From: Nostocoides sp. F2B08
GTDB taxonomy: Bacteria > Actinomycetota > Actinomycetes > Actinomycetales > Dermatophilaceae
Length of the DNA stretch: 64,000 nucleotides
Direction of reading: 5' to 3'
Assembly: GCF_009184895.1 (NCBI RefSeq)
Contig: NZ_WESE01000004.1
Coordinates: 248,001-312,000, forward strand
The notes under the pieces are model-generated. The model was given only the letters and a program-made list of their open reading frames with translations. It was not told the origin of the DNA and made no database searches. Shown piece after piece: positions 1-9,790 of this stretch. Both the position numbers and the translations under genes were made by a program. How positions within the stretch are numbered: position 1 is the stretch's first letter; every line of letters begins with the position of its first letter.

Positions 1-711
1 CTCGGACCACAGGACCCTGCCCGACGCCCCGTCGTACACGCGAATGGTCAGCCGGAGGGTGTCGACGGTGGAGCGCACCGATCCCGCAAGCACGTACTCG
101 ACGTCGAACTCGCGGGCGATCGCCGGCGCGTCCACCGGGGCGGCGACGCCGCGCTCCGCGACGACCGGTCCGATGATCCGCAGGTCCGGGAAGGCGCTGA
201 GCGAGCGCACGAGTGAGTCGGAGAGAGCGACTGACGCCTGGTCGCGGTGCCCCTCCGCGCGGAGATCCGCGAACTGGGCGACGGCGACACCGGGACGCAG
301 CGGCTCCGCCCTGCCCACGGCCCTGGGCCGCTCGGAGTAGAAGAACCTGGGGACATAGCTGCCCTTGGGGAGCTCGATCACCAGCGGCTCCTCGGACCCC
401 TGGCCCGCGTAGTACCGAGCCATCGCGGCTCGTAGACGGATCGCCTGTACCCGTGCCGTGGGATTGGTCCTCGGGTCGAAGTCCCCGCCTCGGCCGAGGG
501 CATACCGGGCGACCGTGCGCTCCTTGAGCCGGTCAGCGCGGCCGGCCAGTGTCTCGCTGACGACGTACGCGAGGAAGTCTCGGGAACGGACCGAGGACCG
601 CAGCTCCTCACTGTCCAACAGCCGTTTCAGGGCGGCGATGACGGCGACGGGCGTGGGCGCGTACTCGCCGGCAGCCTCACGTCCCCCGTCCGCGGCGTCC
701 GAGTTGTACAC
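1..711 (-). CDS. TolB-like/CadC-like domain protein, 5' part (runs off left edge)
   Basis: Open frame of 237 codons from a GTG at 711 to the window edge, with an in-frame TAA immediately upstream (717-715). It lacks an ATG start, so simple ORF calling misses it. Residues of roughly 25-120 carry the pattern known from proteins often labelled adenylate cyclase or TolB-like: RDFLAYVVSETLAGRADRLK, then GGDFDP, RVQAIRLRAAMARYY and IELPKGSYVP. From about residue 130 a TolB/FlgO-like domain follows (PGVAVAQF, YVLAGSVR, LRLTIRVYDGASG). Known members are signalling or regulatory proteins of unclear activity, often with C-terminal TPRs; the C-terminus here is outside the window. The exact start is uncertain because no clear ribosome binding site is visible. 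It diverges from purB. Confidence 0.8.
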   Translation of the reverse strand, partial: MYNSDAADGGREAAGEYAPTPVAVIAALKRLLDSEELRSSVRSRDFLAYVVSETLAGRADRLKERTVARYALGRGGDFDPRTNPTARVQAIRLRAAMARYYAGQGSEEPLVIELPKGSYVPRFFYSERPRAVGRAEPLRPGVAVAQFADLRAEGHRDQASVALSDSLVRSLSAFPDLRIIGPVVAERGVAAPVDAPAIAREFDVEYVLAGSVRSTVDTLRLTIRVYDGASGRVLWSE

Positions 712-730
712 ACTTTAAGCATGCACCCCC

Positions 731-745
731 GCACACGATGTGTGC
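731..745. promoter_or_regulatory. Short palindrome between divergent genes
   Basis: GCACAC-GAT-GTGTGC is a perfect 6-bp inverted repeat with a 3-nt spacer in the 119-bp gap between the TolB-like gene and purB. It could be an operator for either gene. No regulator is identified, so the role is inference. Confidence 0.3.
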
Positions 746-830
746 ACGGCTACCCGAAAGCATCGGATCGACGTCATGGTCGGTGGACGGCGTGGCTGGA
801 CCACGAACGGGGTCTGGGAGGATTGGGCCC

Positions 831-2246
831 ATGTCATCCCTTGCCGACGCGATGCCGCCGATCGCCCTCGGACCGCTGGACGGTCGCTACCGCGGCGTCG
901 TCGCCCCGCTGGTCGACCACCTCTCCGAGCCGGCGCTGAACCGGATGCGCGTCCACGTCGAGATCGAGTGGCTCATTCACCTCACCGACGGCCAGGTCGT
1001 CCCCGGCGTCCGTGTGCTGACCGACGACGAGAGGGGCGAGCTGCGCGCTGTCGTCGGGCACTTCGACACCGCAGCCATCGAGGAGCTCGCCGACACCGAG
1101 CGGGTCACCCAGCACGACGTCAAGGCCGTCGAGTACTTCCTCAAGAAGCGGCTCACCGACATCGCACCCGACCCCCAGGACGCGGGCCTGGCCGAGCTCA
1201 TCCACTTCTGCTGCACGAGTGAGGACATCAACAACCTCTCCTACGCGCTCATGGTGCAGGGCGCCGTCCACCAGGTCTGGCTCCCCCGCGCCCACGCGCT
1301 GCTCGGCACGGTCGAGGACATGGCACGGGACCTCCGAGCGGTCCCCCTGCTCGCGCATACCCACGGACAGCCCGCGACGCCGACCACGATCGGCAAGGAG
1401 TTCGCGGTCCTCGCCTGGCGGCTGCGCAGGCAGCTCCGTCGGATCGAGGGGGCGGAGTTCCTCGGCAAGCTCAACGGCGCGACCGGGACCTTCGGCGCGC
1501 ACATCGCAGCGGTGCCCGGCGCGGACTGGCCGACCGTGAGCCGGACCTTCGTCGAGGGGCTCGGCCTGACCTGGAACCCGCTGACCACCCAGATCGAGAG
1601 CCACGACTGGCAGGCCGAGCTGTACTCCGATCTCGCGCGCTTCAACCGGATCCTGCACAACCTGTGCACCGACGTGTGGACCTACATCTCGATGGGCTAC
1701 TTCGCCCAGGTCCGCGGCCAGGGCACGGTCGGGTCGAGCACGATGCCGCACAAGGTCAACCCGATCCGCTTCGAGAACGCCGAGGCCAACCTCGAGGTGT
1801 CGAACGCGCTCTTCGATGTCCTCGCCGCGACGCTCGTGTCGTCGCGCCTGCAGCGCGACCTGACCGACTCCTCGATGCAGCGCAACATCGGCACGGCGTT
1901 CGGGCACAGTCTGCTCGCGATCGACAACGTCGTGCGGGGCCTCGCGGGTCTGGACGCCGTGCCCGAGGCGATGGCCGCCGACCTCGACGCGAACTGGGAG
2001 GTCCTCGGCGAGCCGGTCCAGTCGGCGATGCGGGCCCTTGCCGCGCAGGGCGTGCCGGGGATGGAGGAGCCCTATGAGCGGCTCAAGGAGCTCACCCGCG
2101 GTCGGCGGATCGGCCAGGAGGACCTCATCGGCTTCGTCCGGGGGTTGGGCCTGCCGCCCGAGGTCGAGGAGCGCCTCGTCGAGCTGACCCCTCAGACGTA
2201 TGTGGGGCTCGCCCCCGCGCTCGTCGACCACCTCGGGCACGGCTGA
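831..2246 (+). CDS. purB: Adenylosuccinate lyase (E. coli-type PurB)
   Basis: 471 aa. Catalyses two beta-eliminations that release fumarate: SAICAR to AICAR in de novo purine synthesis, and adenylosuccinate to AMP. The N-terminal PLDGRY, the segment HDVKAVEYFLK, the active-site segment HTHGQPATPTTIGKE (residues 176 on) and the superfamily signature GSSTMPHKVNP (residues 301 on, holding the catalytic serine loop) are all present. The sequence follows the E. coli-type PurB along its whole length (about 456 aa in E. coli) rather than the shorter Bacillus type. I chose ATG 831 because a GGGAGG lies just upstream and homology begins at once; an in-frame ATG at 738 would add 31 residues with no family match. 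It is followed by a hairpin repeat. Confidence 0.97.
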   Translation: MSSLADAMPPIALGPLDGRYRGVVAPLVDHLSEPALNRMRVHVEIEWLIHLTDGQVVPGVRVLTDDERGELRAVVGHFDTAAIEELADTERVTQHDVKAVEYFLKKRLTDIAPDPQDAGLAELIHFCCTSEDINNLSYALMVQGAVHQVWLPRAHALLGTVEDMARDLRAVPLLAHTHGQPATPTTIGKEFAVLAWRLRRQLRRIEGAEFLGKLNGATGTFGAHIAAVPGADWPTVSRTFVEGLGLTWNPLTTQIESHDWQAELYSDLARFNRILHNLCTDVWTYISMGYFAQVRGQGTVGSSTMPHKVNPIRFENAEANLEVSNALFDVLAATLVSSRLQRDLTDSSMQRNIGTAFGHSLLAIDNVVRGLAGLDAVPEAMAADLDANWEVLGEPVQSAMRALAAQGVPGMEEPYERLKELTRGRRIGQEDLIGFVRGLGLPPEVEERLVELTPQTYVGLAPALVDHLGHG

Positions 2247-2268
2247 GCTCGCGCCGGTCCGGTCTCAC

Positions 2269-2354
2269 CTTTCTCTCCCCATCCGGTAAAGGGATCCTTC
2301 ACCACGGTTAGTTCGCGTGGTGGAGAATCCCTTTCTCTCCCCAACCGGGAAACG
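2269..2354. repeat. Intergenic hairpin-box repeat, copy A
   Basis: A stem of 16 bp with two mismatches (2291-2306 with 2316-2331, loop of 9) is flanked on both sides by a related box, CTTTCTCTCCCCATCCGG at 2269 and CTTTCTCTCCCCAACCGG at 2331, each followed by a GTAAA or GAAA tail. A second copy with one box lies at 59855-59912 in the opposite orientation. Both sit between convergent genes (here purB and the hydroxylase gene), so a role as a bidirectional terminator or a REP-like dispersed element is likely. Confidence 0.75.
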
Positions 2355-2392
2355 TCAAGGCCCCGGCGCTGTGCCGCACGCCGCCCTGAGGC

Positions 2393-3502
<1,110 letters not shown>

Positions 3503-3661
3503 GGGAACCGAGGTTACCGACCGGTATTCCTCGGGCGGGACCGAACCGAGAATCCGGTATGCGGTGCGCGTCTTCGCGCGAGGCCGCCCGTGGTACCGAA
3601 CGAGGGGTGCTCGCCCCATCGGCACCACAGTCACACGCGCGGAGGCATACCCTCCAGGGGT

Positions 3662-3688
3662 TTGACACATACCCCTTAGGGGTATACT
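3662..3688 (+). promoter_or_regulatory. csoR-copA promoter
   Basis: A TTGACA at 3662-3667 and TATACT at 3683-3688 are separated by 15 nt. Transcription would start about 6-8 nt after the -10 element, at or next to the csoR ATG (3697), so the message is probably leaderless. The spacer and -10 element are covered by the CsoR-type palindrome. Confidence 0.65.
3669..3685. promoter_or_regulatory. CsoR-type operator
   Basis: ATACCCCTTAGGGGTAT is a perfect palindrome with 8-bp arms and one central base. The TACCCC/GGGGTA arms are typical of CsoR/RcnR-family operators. It overlaps the spacer and -10 box of the csoR promoter, where apo-CsoR would block RNA polymerase and copper binding would release it. 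A similar palindrome occurs at 43020-43035. Confidence 0.8.
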
Positions 3689-3696
3689 TTCGAACA

Positions 3697-4008
3697 ATGG
3701 ATCACGTGCCTGACCACACCACTGCGACTCCCGGCTACGCGGACACCAAGGGCGCCCAGCTCAAGCGCCTCCGGCGCATCGAGGGCCAGGTCAGGGGTCT
3801 GCAGCGGATGGTCGAGGAGGACACCTACTGCATCGACGTCCTCACCCAGGTGAGCGCCGTCACCCGCGCCCTGCAGGCCGTGAGCATGAGCCTGCTCGAG
3901 GAGCACCTGCGCCACTGCGTCGTCGACGCCGCGCGCGAGTCCGACGAGGCCGGCCAGGCCAAGATCGACGAAGCGACCGCCGCCATCGCGCGGCTCGTCA
4001 GGAGCTGA
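3697..4008 (+). CDS. csoR: CsoR-family copper-sensing repressor
   Basis: 103 aa. A DUF156 all-helical repressor that binds Cu(I) and then leaves DNA. Cys45, His70 and Cys74 are in the C-x24-H-x3-C arrangement that forms the Cu(I) site in M. tuberculosis CsoR (the EHLRHC segment is nearly the same as there). The opening segment LKRLRRIEGQVRGLQRMV is the family hallmark. ATG 3697 is chosen because the promoter ends just before it and the family N-terminus begins shortly after. copA starts 2 nt after the stop, so the two form one autoregulated operon. The presence of His70 favours copper over persulfide (CstR-type) sensing. Confidence 0.93.
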   Translation: MDHVPDHTTATPGYADTKGAQLKRLRRIEGQVRGLQRMVEEDTYCIDVLTQVSAVTRALQAVSMSLLEEHLRHCVVDAARESDEAGQAKIDEATAAIARLVRS

Positions 4009-4010
4009 CC

Positions 4011-6329
4011 ATGACGACCCACACCGACCACGACCTCACCACCGCCGCACGCGGCACCGACGGCACGACCGCTGAGAACCTCCACGAGGTCGACCTCGCC
4101 ATCAGCGGCATGACGTGCGCGTCCTGCTCGGCCCGCGTGGAGAAGAAGCTCAACCGTCTCGACGGCTGCGAGGCGACCGTCAACCTCGCCACCGAGAAGG
4201 CCAAGGTCCGCTTCAGCGCGCCGCTCACGATCGAGGACATCATGGCGACGGTCGAGAAGACCGGATACGGCGCCTCGCTCATCGAGCCTCGCGGCGGTCC
4301 CGACGGCAGGACTCACGACGGCAGTGCTGGCAACGGCGATGCGCACGGGGAGCACGACCACATGGAGGACATCGCACCCGTCGACGTCCTCAAGCGGCGC
4401 GCCCTCATCGCCGCGGCGCTGACCGTCCCCGTCGTCATCCTCGCGATGGCGCCCGGCATGGACTTCGCCGCGAACCCCTGGCTGCAGCTCGCGCTCACCA
4501 CGCCCGTCGTCCTCTGGGCGGCCTGGCCGTTCCACCGGGCCGCGGCGATCAACGCCCGACACCTCGCCTCGACGATGGACACCCTCGTCTCCATCGGCGT
4601 CAGCGCCGCCTACCTGTACTCCCTCGTCGGCGTCCTCAGCGGGGCGGCTTCGGGCGGGATGGCCGGCATGGACGGCGAGGCCGAGCCGGCAACGCACCTG
4701 TACTTCGAGACCGCCGCCGTCATCACGACCTTCCTCCTCATGGGGCGCTGGATGGAGGCACGCGCCAAGAAGCGCGGCAAGTCGGCGCTCGAAACCCTCC
4801 TCACGCTCGGGGCCAAGGATGTCGCCGTGCTGCGCGACGGCGGTGAGCAGCGCATACCGATCGAGCAGCTCGCGGTCGGCGAGGAGTTCGTCGTGCGCCC
4901 CGGCGAGAAGGTCGCGACCGACGGCGTCGTCGTCGACGGCGCGAGTGCGGTCGACGCCTCGATGATGACCGGCGAGCCCGTCCCCCTCGACGTCGGTCCC
5001 GGCGACGACGTCACGGGCGGGACCGTCAACGCCCACGGTCGGCTCATCGTCCGGGCGACCGCGGTGGGCGCCGAGACGACCCTGGCCGCGATGGCGCGGC
5101 TCGTCGAGGATGCCCAGACCGGCAAGGCCCCGGTGCAGCGGCTCGCCGACCGGGTCAGCGCGGTGTTCGTGCCCGTGGTCCTCGTCGTCGCGGTGCTCAC
5201 GCTCATCGGCTGGTGGGTCGCGACGGGCGAGTTCACGACGGCACTGCCGATCGCCATCACCGTCCTCATCATCGCCTGCCCCTGTGCGCTCGGGCTCGCG
5301 ACACCGACCGCGCTGCTTGTCGGCACCGGTCGCGGCGCCGAGCTCGGCGTCCTCATCAAGGGCCCGCAGATCCTCGAGGACACTCGCCGCGTCAACACCG
5401 CCCTCATCGACAAGACCGGCACCGTCACCACCGGCGAGATGACGCTGCAGCACATCGAGACCGACGGTGAGATCACCGAGGAGGCGGCGCTGCTCGCCGC
5501 GGCCGCCGTCGAGAGCGGCTCAGAGCACCCGATCGCCCGCGCTGTCACCGCGGCCGCCGCCGAGCGGGGGCTGCAGCCGCCGGCCATCCGCGACTTCGCG
5601 GCTCTGGCCGGGTCGGGAGCGCGCGCGGTCGTCGTCGGCTCCCGGTCGGAGCAGGAGGTGACCGTCGGGAGGGCCGACCTGTTCGAGACCGTCCCCGAGT
5701 CGCTCGCGTCGGGCGAGATGACGATCCCCGGCACCCGGATCCTCGTCGGCTGGGACGGCCGCGCACGGGCCGCCCTCACGGTCACGGACACGGTCCGCGG
5801 TACCAGTGCCGCCGCCATCGGCGACCTGGCCGAGCTGGGGCTCAGCGCATACCTGCTCACCGGTGACAACCTCACCGCCGCGCGCTCGGTGGCCCGGGCG
5901 GTCGGCATCCCCGAGGACCGGGTCATCGCCGACGTCCGCCCCGAGGACAAGTATGCGGTGGTCGAGCGACTCCAGCGCGAGGGCAAGGTCGTCGCGATGG
6001 TCGGCGACGGGGTCAACGACGCCGCGGCCTTGGCGCAGGCCGACCTCGGTCTGGCGATGGGCTCCGGCACCGACGTCGCGATGAACTCCGCCGACATCGT
6101 CCTGATGCGAACCGATCTCGCGTCCGTGCCGACCGCCATCGGGCTGTCGCGTCAGACACTGCGGACGATCAAGCAGAACCTCGGGTGGGCGTTCGCCTAC
6201 AACACCGCGGCGATCCCTCTCGCGGTGGCCGGGCTGCTCAACCCGATGATCGCCGGCGGCGCCATGGCGCTGTCCAGCGTCCTCGTCGTGACGAACTCGC
6301 TGCGGCTTCGCCGGTTCGGGCGGCACTGA
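4011..6329 (+). CDS. copA: Cu(I)-exporting P1B-type ATPase
   Basis: 772 aa. Pumps Cu(I) out of the cytoplasm at the cost of ATP. In order: one heavy-metal-binding domain with GMTCASC (Cys36, Cys39), a His-rich linker (near HGEHDH), membrane helices, the actuator TGE loop (320-322), the metal-site CPC in helix 6 (423-425), phosphorylation site DKTGT (Asp467), the SEHP nucleotide-binding motif, and GDGVND (665-670). The last two helices hold FAYN and MALSS, which together with CPC define the P1B-1 Cu(I) class. It is coupled to csoR and ends in a strong hairpin shared with the convergent VOC gene. Confidence 0.96.
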   Translation: MTTHTDHDLTTAARGTDGTTAENLHEVDLAISGMTCASCSARVEKKLNRLDGCEATVNLATEKAKVRFSAPLTIEDIMATVEKTGYGASLIEPRGGPDGRTHDGSAGNGDAHGEHDHMEDIAPVDVLKRRALIAAALTVPVVILAMAPGMDFAANPWLQLALTTPVVLWAAWPFHRAAAINARHLASTMDTLVSIGVSAAYLYSLVGVLSGAASGGMAGMDGEAEPATHLYFETAAVITTFLLMGRWMEARAKKRGKSALETLLTLGAKDVAVLRDGGEQRIPIEQLAVGEEFVVRPGEKVATDGVVVDGASAVDASMMTGEPVPLDVGPGDDVTGGTVNAHGRLIVRATAVGAETTLAAMARLVEDAQTGKAPVQRLADRVSAVFVPVVLVVAVLTLIGWWVATGEFTTALPIAITVLIIACPCALGLATPTALLVGTGRGAELGVLIKGPQILEDTRRVNTALIDKTGTVTTGEMTLQHIETDGEITEEAALLAAAAVESGSEHPIARAVTAAAAERGLQPPAIRDFAALAGSGARAVVVGSRSEQEVTVGRADLFETVPESLASGEMTIPGTRILVGWDGRARAALTVTDTVRGTSAAAIGDLAELGLSAYLLTGDNLTAARSVARAVGIPEDRVIADVRPEDKYAVVERLQREGKVVAMVGDGVNDAAALAQADLGLAMGSGTDVAMNSADIVLMRTDLASVPTAIGLSRQTLRTIKQNLGWAFAYNTAAIPLAVAGLLNPMIAGGAMALSSVLVVTNSLRLRRFGRH

Positions 6330-6349
6330 TCCGGGTCGCCACGACGCAC

Positions 6350-6385
6350 CAGCGCCCCGGCTCCCCGCGAGGGAGACGGGCGCTG
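6350..6385. terminator. Bidirectional terminator copA / VOC gene
   Basis: Two stacked stems: CAGCGCCC (6350-6357) with GGGCGCTG (6378-6385), and inside it CTCCC (6361-6365) with GGGAG (6371-6375). It lies between convergent genes. Confidence 0.65.
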
Positions 6386-6444
6386 CGGTGTCAGACGAGG
6401 GCTGCACGCCGCGGTCGGCACCACACCAAGGGCGCCCACGCCGG

Positions 6445-7083
6445 TCAGAGGGTGACCTTGCCCTCCGGGGTGTCGAACGTGACGGCGAGCAGGCCTGGGG
6501 TGCCGTGAGGAGCGACGAACGAGAAGTCGATGACGGTCGAGGTCTTCGACGCGGGCAGTCCGAGCCACTCGCAGACCCGCTCGGGGTCACCGGCGATCTG
6601 CAGCGACTCGATCGTCACGCCGCTGTCCTCGGCGCCATGGCTCGGGTGGTTGTCCAGCGACTCCCACTGCACGAAGAACGGCAGCTGCGGGTCGGACTGC
6701 AGACCCTTGACCCCGAGCTGCTTCCATCGCAGCTCGACGCCGTCCGGGCGATGGCGGTTGCCGTCGGCGGAGCTCCGGCCGAGGCGCTTCTCGAACTCGG
6801 TGATGTCCTCGACGCGGATCACCCAGCCGAGCCAGCCGCCGCCGGCCTCGGTGCGAGCCTTGACCGCCTGACCGAACGGGGCCTTGTCGGAGGCCGGGTG
6901 GTCGAGGCACTCGACGACCTCGACGTAGCGTTCGTGCGCCAAGGGAAGGATGACGTTGCGAGTCCCGAACCGCGGGTGGACTCCCCCGTCGACGGGTGTG
7001 ACACCGATGAGCTTGCCGATACGTTCGGCGGTGGCGTGCACTCCGTCGTGCTCGGCTGCATAGGACACATGGTCAACTCGCAT
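6445..7083 (-). CDS. Glyoxalase-like VOC superfamily protein
   Basis: 212 aa from ATG 7083; an in-frame ATG at 7092 would add three residues. The opening RVDHVSYAAEHDG and the segment RYVEVVECLDHP match the glyoxalase-like (Glyoxalase_3/VOC) fold, in which paired beta-alpha-beta-beta-beta units bind a divalent metal. His in VDHVSY and Glu in EVVE are plausible metal ligands. The substrate is unknown. It stands alone, convergent with copA; no operon partner is evident. It ends with EGKVTL. Confidence 0.7.
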   Translation of the reverse strand: MRVDHVSYAAEHDGVHATAERIGKLIGVTPVDGGVHPRFGTRNVILPLAHERYVEVVECLDHPASDKAPFGQAVKARTEAGGGWLGWVIRVEDITEFEKRLGRSSADGNRHRPDGVELRWKQLGVKGLQSDPQLPFFVQWESLDNHPSHGAEDSGVTIESLQIAGDPERVCEWLGLPASKTSTVIDFSFVAPHGTPGLLAVTFDTPEGKVTL

Positions 7084-7166
7084 AGCGTCCATCGTGACAC
7101 ACCGGAGGGAGTGCTCTTGACACGGGTTCGTCTGCCCAATAGCCGCAGGTCAGAGGTGAAAACGCT

Positions 7167-7991
7167 TTAGCGGCGCTGCCGTACGGCCTCGTACACCACG
7201 ATCGCGGCGGCCGTTGCGACGTTGAGCGAGTTGACCGTCCCGGCCATCGGGATGCGCACCCGCACGTCGGCCGCGGCGAGCGTCTCGTCGGTCAGACCCT
7301 GCTTCTCGGTGCCCATGAGGATCGCGACCGGTCCGGTCAGGTCGACCTCGGTGTGCAGGGTGTCGGTGTCGGGTGTCGTCGCGACGGTGCGGATCCCGCG
7401 CTCCCGCGCCCACGCCATTGTCCGTTCGGTCGATGCCGCGGCCACCGGCACGGCGAACACGGTCCCCTTCGAGCCGCGCACGACGTTGGGGTTGCTCCAG
7501 TCGGTCACCGGGTCGGCGGCCACGACCGCCGAGACCCCGGCGGCGTCCGCGGTGCGCAGCATCGCGCCGAGGTTCCCGGGCTTCTCGACGCCCTGGCTGA
7601 CCAGGACGAGCGGGTCGGGTCCGATCATCTCGTCGAGCTCGTCGAGGGTGCGCTCGACCGAGTCCGCGACGAGGAGCACCCCGTCGGGCCCCTCCCGGTA
7701 GGCCGCCTTCTCGAACGCCGCCCGCGACAGTCGCACCGTCTCGGTGCCGGTCGAACGGACCCGGTCCACGAGGTCGGACGCACCCGGCGGCATCAGCTCG
7801 GGGCAGTGGAACAGCGTGCGCACCCGCGCACCGGCCTCCACGGCGAGCGCCGACTCCTCGACCCCGTCGACGACGACGACGCGCTGGGCGTCGCGCACCC
7901 TGCGGCGGCGCAGCGCCACGAGCTCCTTGACGCGCGGATTGGCGGGCGAGGTGATCAGCCGGTCCTCGCGCGGGGTGTCGGTCGGTGCCAC
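7167..7991 (-). CDS. TrmH/SpoU-family RNA 2'-O-methyltransferase
   Basis: 274 aa. An N-terminal substrate-binding segment (ITSPANPRVKELVALRRRR) is followed by the SPOUT knot methylase domain with its three motifs: EKPGNLGAMLRTADA, LMGTEKQGL and IPMAGTVNSLNVATAAAI. The family methylates the ribose of rRNA or tRNA using S-adenosylmethionine. The spacing resembles 23S rRNA enzymes (TsnR/RlmB type), but the target base cannot be assigned. It is divergent from the PAP2 operon, 31 bp away. Confidence 0.9.
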   Translation of the reverse strand: MAPTDTPREDRLITSPANPRVKELVALRRRRVRDAQRVVVVDGVEESALAVEAGARVRTLFHCPELMPPGASDLVDRVRSTGTETVRLSRAAFEKAAYREGPDGVLLVADSVERTLDELDEMIGPDPLVLVSQGVEKPGNLGAMLRTADAAGVSAVVAADPVTDWSNPNVVRGSKGTVFAVPVAAASTERTMAWARERGIRTVATTPDTDTLHTEVDLTGPVAILMGTEKQGLTDETLAAADVRVRIPMAGTVNSLNVATAAAIVVYEAVRQRR

Positions 7992-8022
7992 ACGGTCACA
8001 ATAGGGCGGTCACAATGGGGCG

Positions 8023-8778
8023 GTGACCGATCACGGAGGGGCCGCATCCGGGCGGTATGCACTGGCCACCGTGGTCGGGTTCGTCACCCTCGCGATGCTC
8101 GTCGCCACCGGCGCCACCGAACGCTTCGACCAGGCGGCCGTGACGGCGGCGACGGACGTGACCCGCGCATACCCGTGGCTGCGCGACGCGCTGATCGTCG
8201 TCGAGGAGGTGACCCGCCCGATCTGGCTGTATGCGGTGGCCACCGCGATCTGCATCGTCGCCGCGTGGCGGCTCGGGATGCGGCGACGGGCTGCCGCGGC
8301 GTGGCTGACCATGATGGTGGTGTGGGGGACGGCGGCGCTGCTCAAGCTCGTCGTCGGCCGGGAGCGGCCGAGCGTCGTCGACGCGGTGTGGGAACACGAT
8401 GGGCTGAGTTTCCCCTCCGGTCACGCGACGAACAGTGCGGCGATGGCGACGGCGGTGCTCATCCTGCTGGCCCCGGTGCTGGCCGTCGGCCTCCGCCGCG
8501 GGTTGGTCGTCGCGGCAGTGCTGTTCGTCGCCGTGGTGGCCCTTCACCGCGTGTTTCTCGGGGTGCACTACCCGAGCGACGTCGTCGCGGGGGTGGTGTT
8601 CGGCTGCGGGCTGGTCTTCGCCCTGAGCCGGCTCTGGCCTGCAGGCGGGGACTCAGCCGCCGAGGACTCAGCCGCCGAGGACCGGGCCTATCCCGGAGCG
8701 GGGTCTAGCGTGAGGGTCGAGCCGACCCGCGACGACCGGCCCGGAAGCGTCGGCGAGAACGAAGGAGCGACCCGATGA
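8023..8778 (+). CDS. PAP2-family membrane phosphatase
   Basis: 251 aa, GTG start. Integral membrane phosphatase of the phosphatidic acid phosphatase type 2/acid phosphatase fold. The three catalytic motifs are all visible: KLVVGRERP, PSGHA and RVFLGVHYPSDVVAG. About five or six membrane helices surround them. Likely substrates are lipid phosphates such as phosphatidate, phosphatidylglycerol phosphate or undecaprenyl diphosphate; sequence does not choose between them. It ends with a low-complexity tail containing a short duplication of AAEDS. The stop overlaps the start of the USP gene as ATGA, beginning a four-gene translationally coupled string. Confidence 0.9.
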   Translation: MTDHGGAASGRYALATVVGFVTLAMLVATGATERFDQAAVTAATDVTRAYPWLRDALIVVEEVTRPIWLYAVATAICIVAAWRLGMRRRAAAAWLTMMVVWGTAALLKLVVGRERPSVVDAVWEHDGLSFPSGHATNSAAMATAVLILLAPVLAVGLRRGLVVAAVLFVAVVALHRVFLGVHYPSDVVAGVVFGCGLVFALSRLWPAGGDSAAEDSAAEDRAYPGAGSSVRVEPTRDDRPGSVGENEGATR

Positions 8779-9308
8779 GCACTGAGGTCCCCCAGCCCCA
8801 GCCGTCGCGGCTCACCCCGTTCGCCGGAGGAACCATCGTCGTCGGCGTGGTCCCGGGGCAGCCCGAGCTCGTCGCGCTGACGGCACAGTCCCTCGCCCTG
8901 GCGACCGGCGCCACCGTGTACTTCGCCTATGCCGACCCGCGTCGGATCGTCGACCGCGAGCTCGACGACGGGTCGGTCCTGCACTCCGACCTCGATCCGG
9001 ATCTCGCGGACGAGGTCGAGTGGCGTCGGAGGGAGGCCGAGCTGGTCACCGGACTCCGCGAGACGCTGGGGGACTCGGTCCCTTGGGACTTCCGCTACCT
9101 CGCCGGCCGGGCCGACCGCGCACTCACGCATCTCGCCCGGTCGGTCGACGCCGCGGTGATCGTCGTGGGCGGCGGCGCTGCGGGTGCCCAGGAACGGATC
9201 CATCACCTGCTCGAGGGCTCGGTCGCCAGCCATCTCTCCCACCACCAGCACCGGCCGGTGCTCGTCGTCCCGCTGCGCGTCGTCGACTGGAAGACGCCGC
9301 TGGGATGA
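8775..9308 (+). CDS. Universal stress protein (UspA-family)
   Basis: 177 aa, single USP domain. The start TIVVGVVPG and the C-terminal segment VVGGG followed by EGSVASHL and RPVLVVP resemble the ATP-binding G-2x-G-9x-G(S/T) pattern of ATP-binding UspA-like proteins. It is joined by ATGA overlaps to the PAP2 gene before it and the first crcB after it. Function in the operon is unknown; a role in stress linked to fluoride or membrane state is only inference. Confidence 0.85.
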   Translation: MSTEVPQPQPSRLTPFAGGTIVVGVVPGQPELVALTAQSLALATGATVYFAYADPRRIVDRELDDGSVLHSDLDPDLADEVEWRRREAELVTGLRETLGDSVPWDFRYLAGRADRALTHLARSVDAAVIVVGGGAAGAQERIHHLLEGSVASHLSHHQHRPVLVVPLRVVDWKTPLG

Positions 9309-9790
9309 GCCGGGTCCCGGCAGCCCTGCCGCAGGTCCCGGCGCCTGCGCGTTCCCACGCTCTGGCGCTCGTGTTCGCCGGCGGCACCATGGGGTCGGGC
9401 CTGCGGGCCACCATCGAGAGCGCCTTCTCAGAATCCGACTCGTCGCTCCCCTGGGCGACGCTCTTCGTCAACGTCTCCGGTGCCGCACTGCTCGGTCTGC
9501 TCACCCAGCTCGTGGCCCTGCGATGGCGGGATCCACGCGGGCACCGGCTCCGGCTCGCTCTCGGCACAGGACTGCTCGGCGGATACACGACCTACAGCAC
9601 CTTCGTCGTGGAGTCCGTCCGGCTGGGCGAGCGGGATCTCGTGGCCGCTCTGATGTACGACGCGGCGTCTCTGACACTGGGTTTCGTCGCGGCTCTGGCC
9701 GCCGTGGTCGCGGTGCGGTCATGGGATCGGCACCGGCCCGACCCGGGTGAGCGGCCCGGCCCCCCGGTGGAGGAGGAAGGTCTCGGATGA
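9305..9790 (+). CDS. crcB: Fluoride channel CrcB/FluC, first paralogue
   Basis: 161 aa with four membrane helices. Fluc channels expel F- as dual-topology dimers or as heterodimers of two paralogues. Visible family signatures are GGTMGSGLR near the start, the central VNVSGAALLG and GLLGGYTTYSTF, which holds the pore-lining Phe/Tyr and Thr/Ser track. It has an extended N-terminus of about 25 residues and a charged, Pro-rich C-terminal tail longer than usual. ATGA overlap on both sides couples it to the USP gene and the second crcB. Confidence 0.92.
   Translation: MSRVPAALPQVPAPARSHALALVFAGGTMGSGLRATIESAFSESDSSLPWATLFVNVSGAALLGLLTQLVALRWRDPRGHRLRLALGTGLLGGYTTYSTFVVESVRLGERDLVAALMYDAASLTLGFVAALAAVVAVRSWDRHRPDPGERPGPPVEEEGLG

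Noticed and set aside
834-2240. Long open frame antisense to purB
   Set aside because: High GC makes long antisense frames common. Its translation is Arg/Asp/Leu-rich with no family pattern, while the + strand is an unmistakable PurB.
7992-8022. Fluoride riboswitch before the PAP2-USP-CrcB operon
   Set aside because: The divergent gap is only 31 bp, too short for the crcB-type aptamer, and no match is seen.
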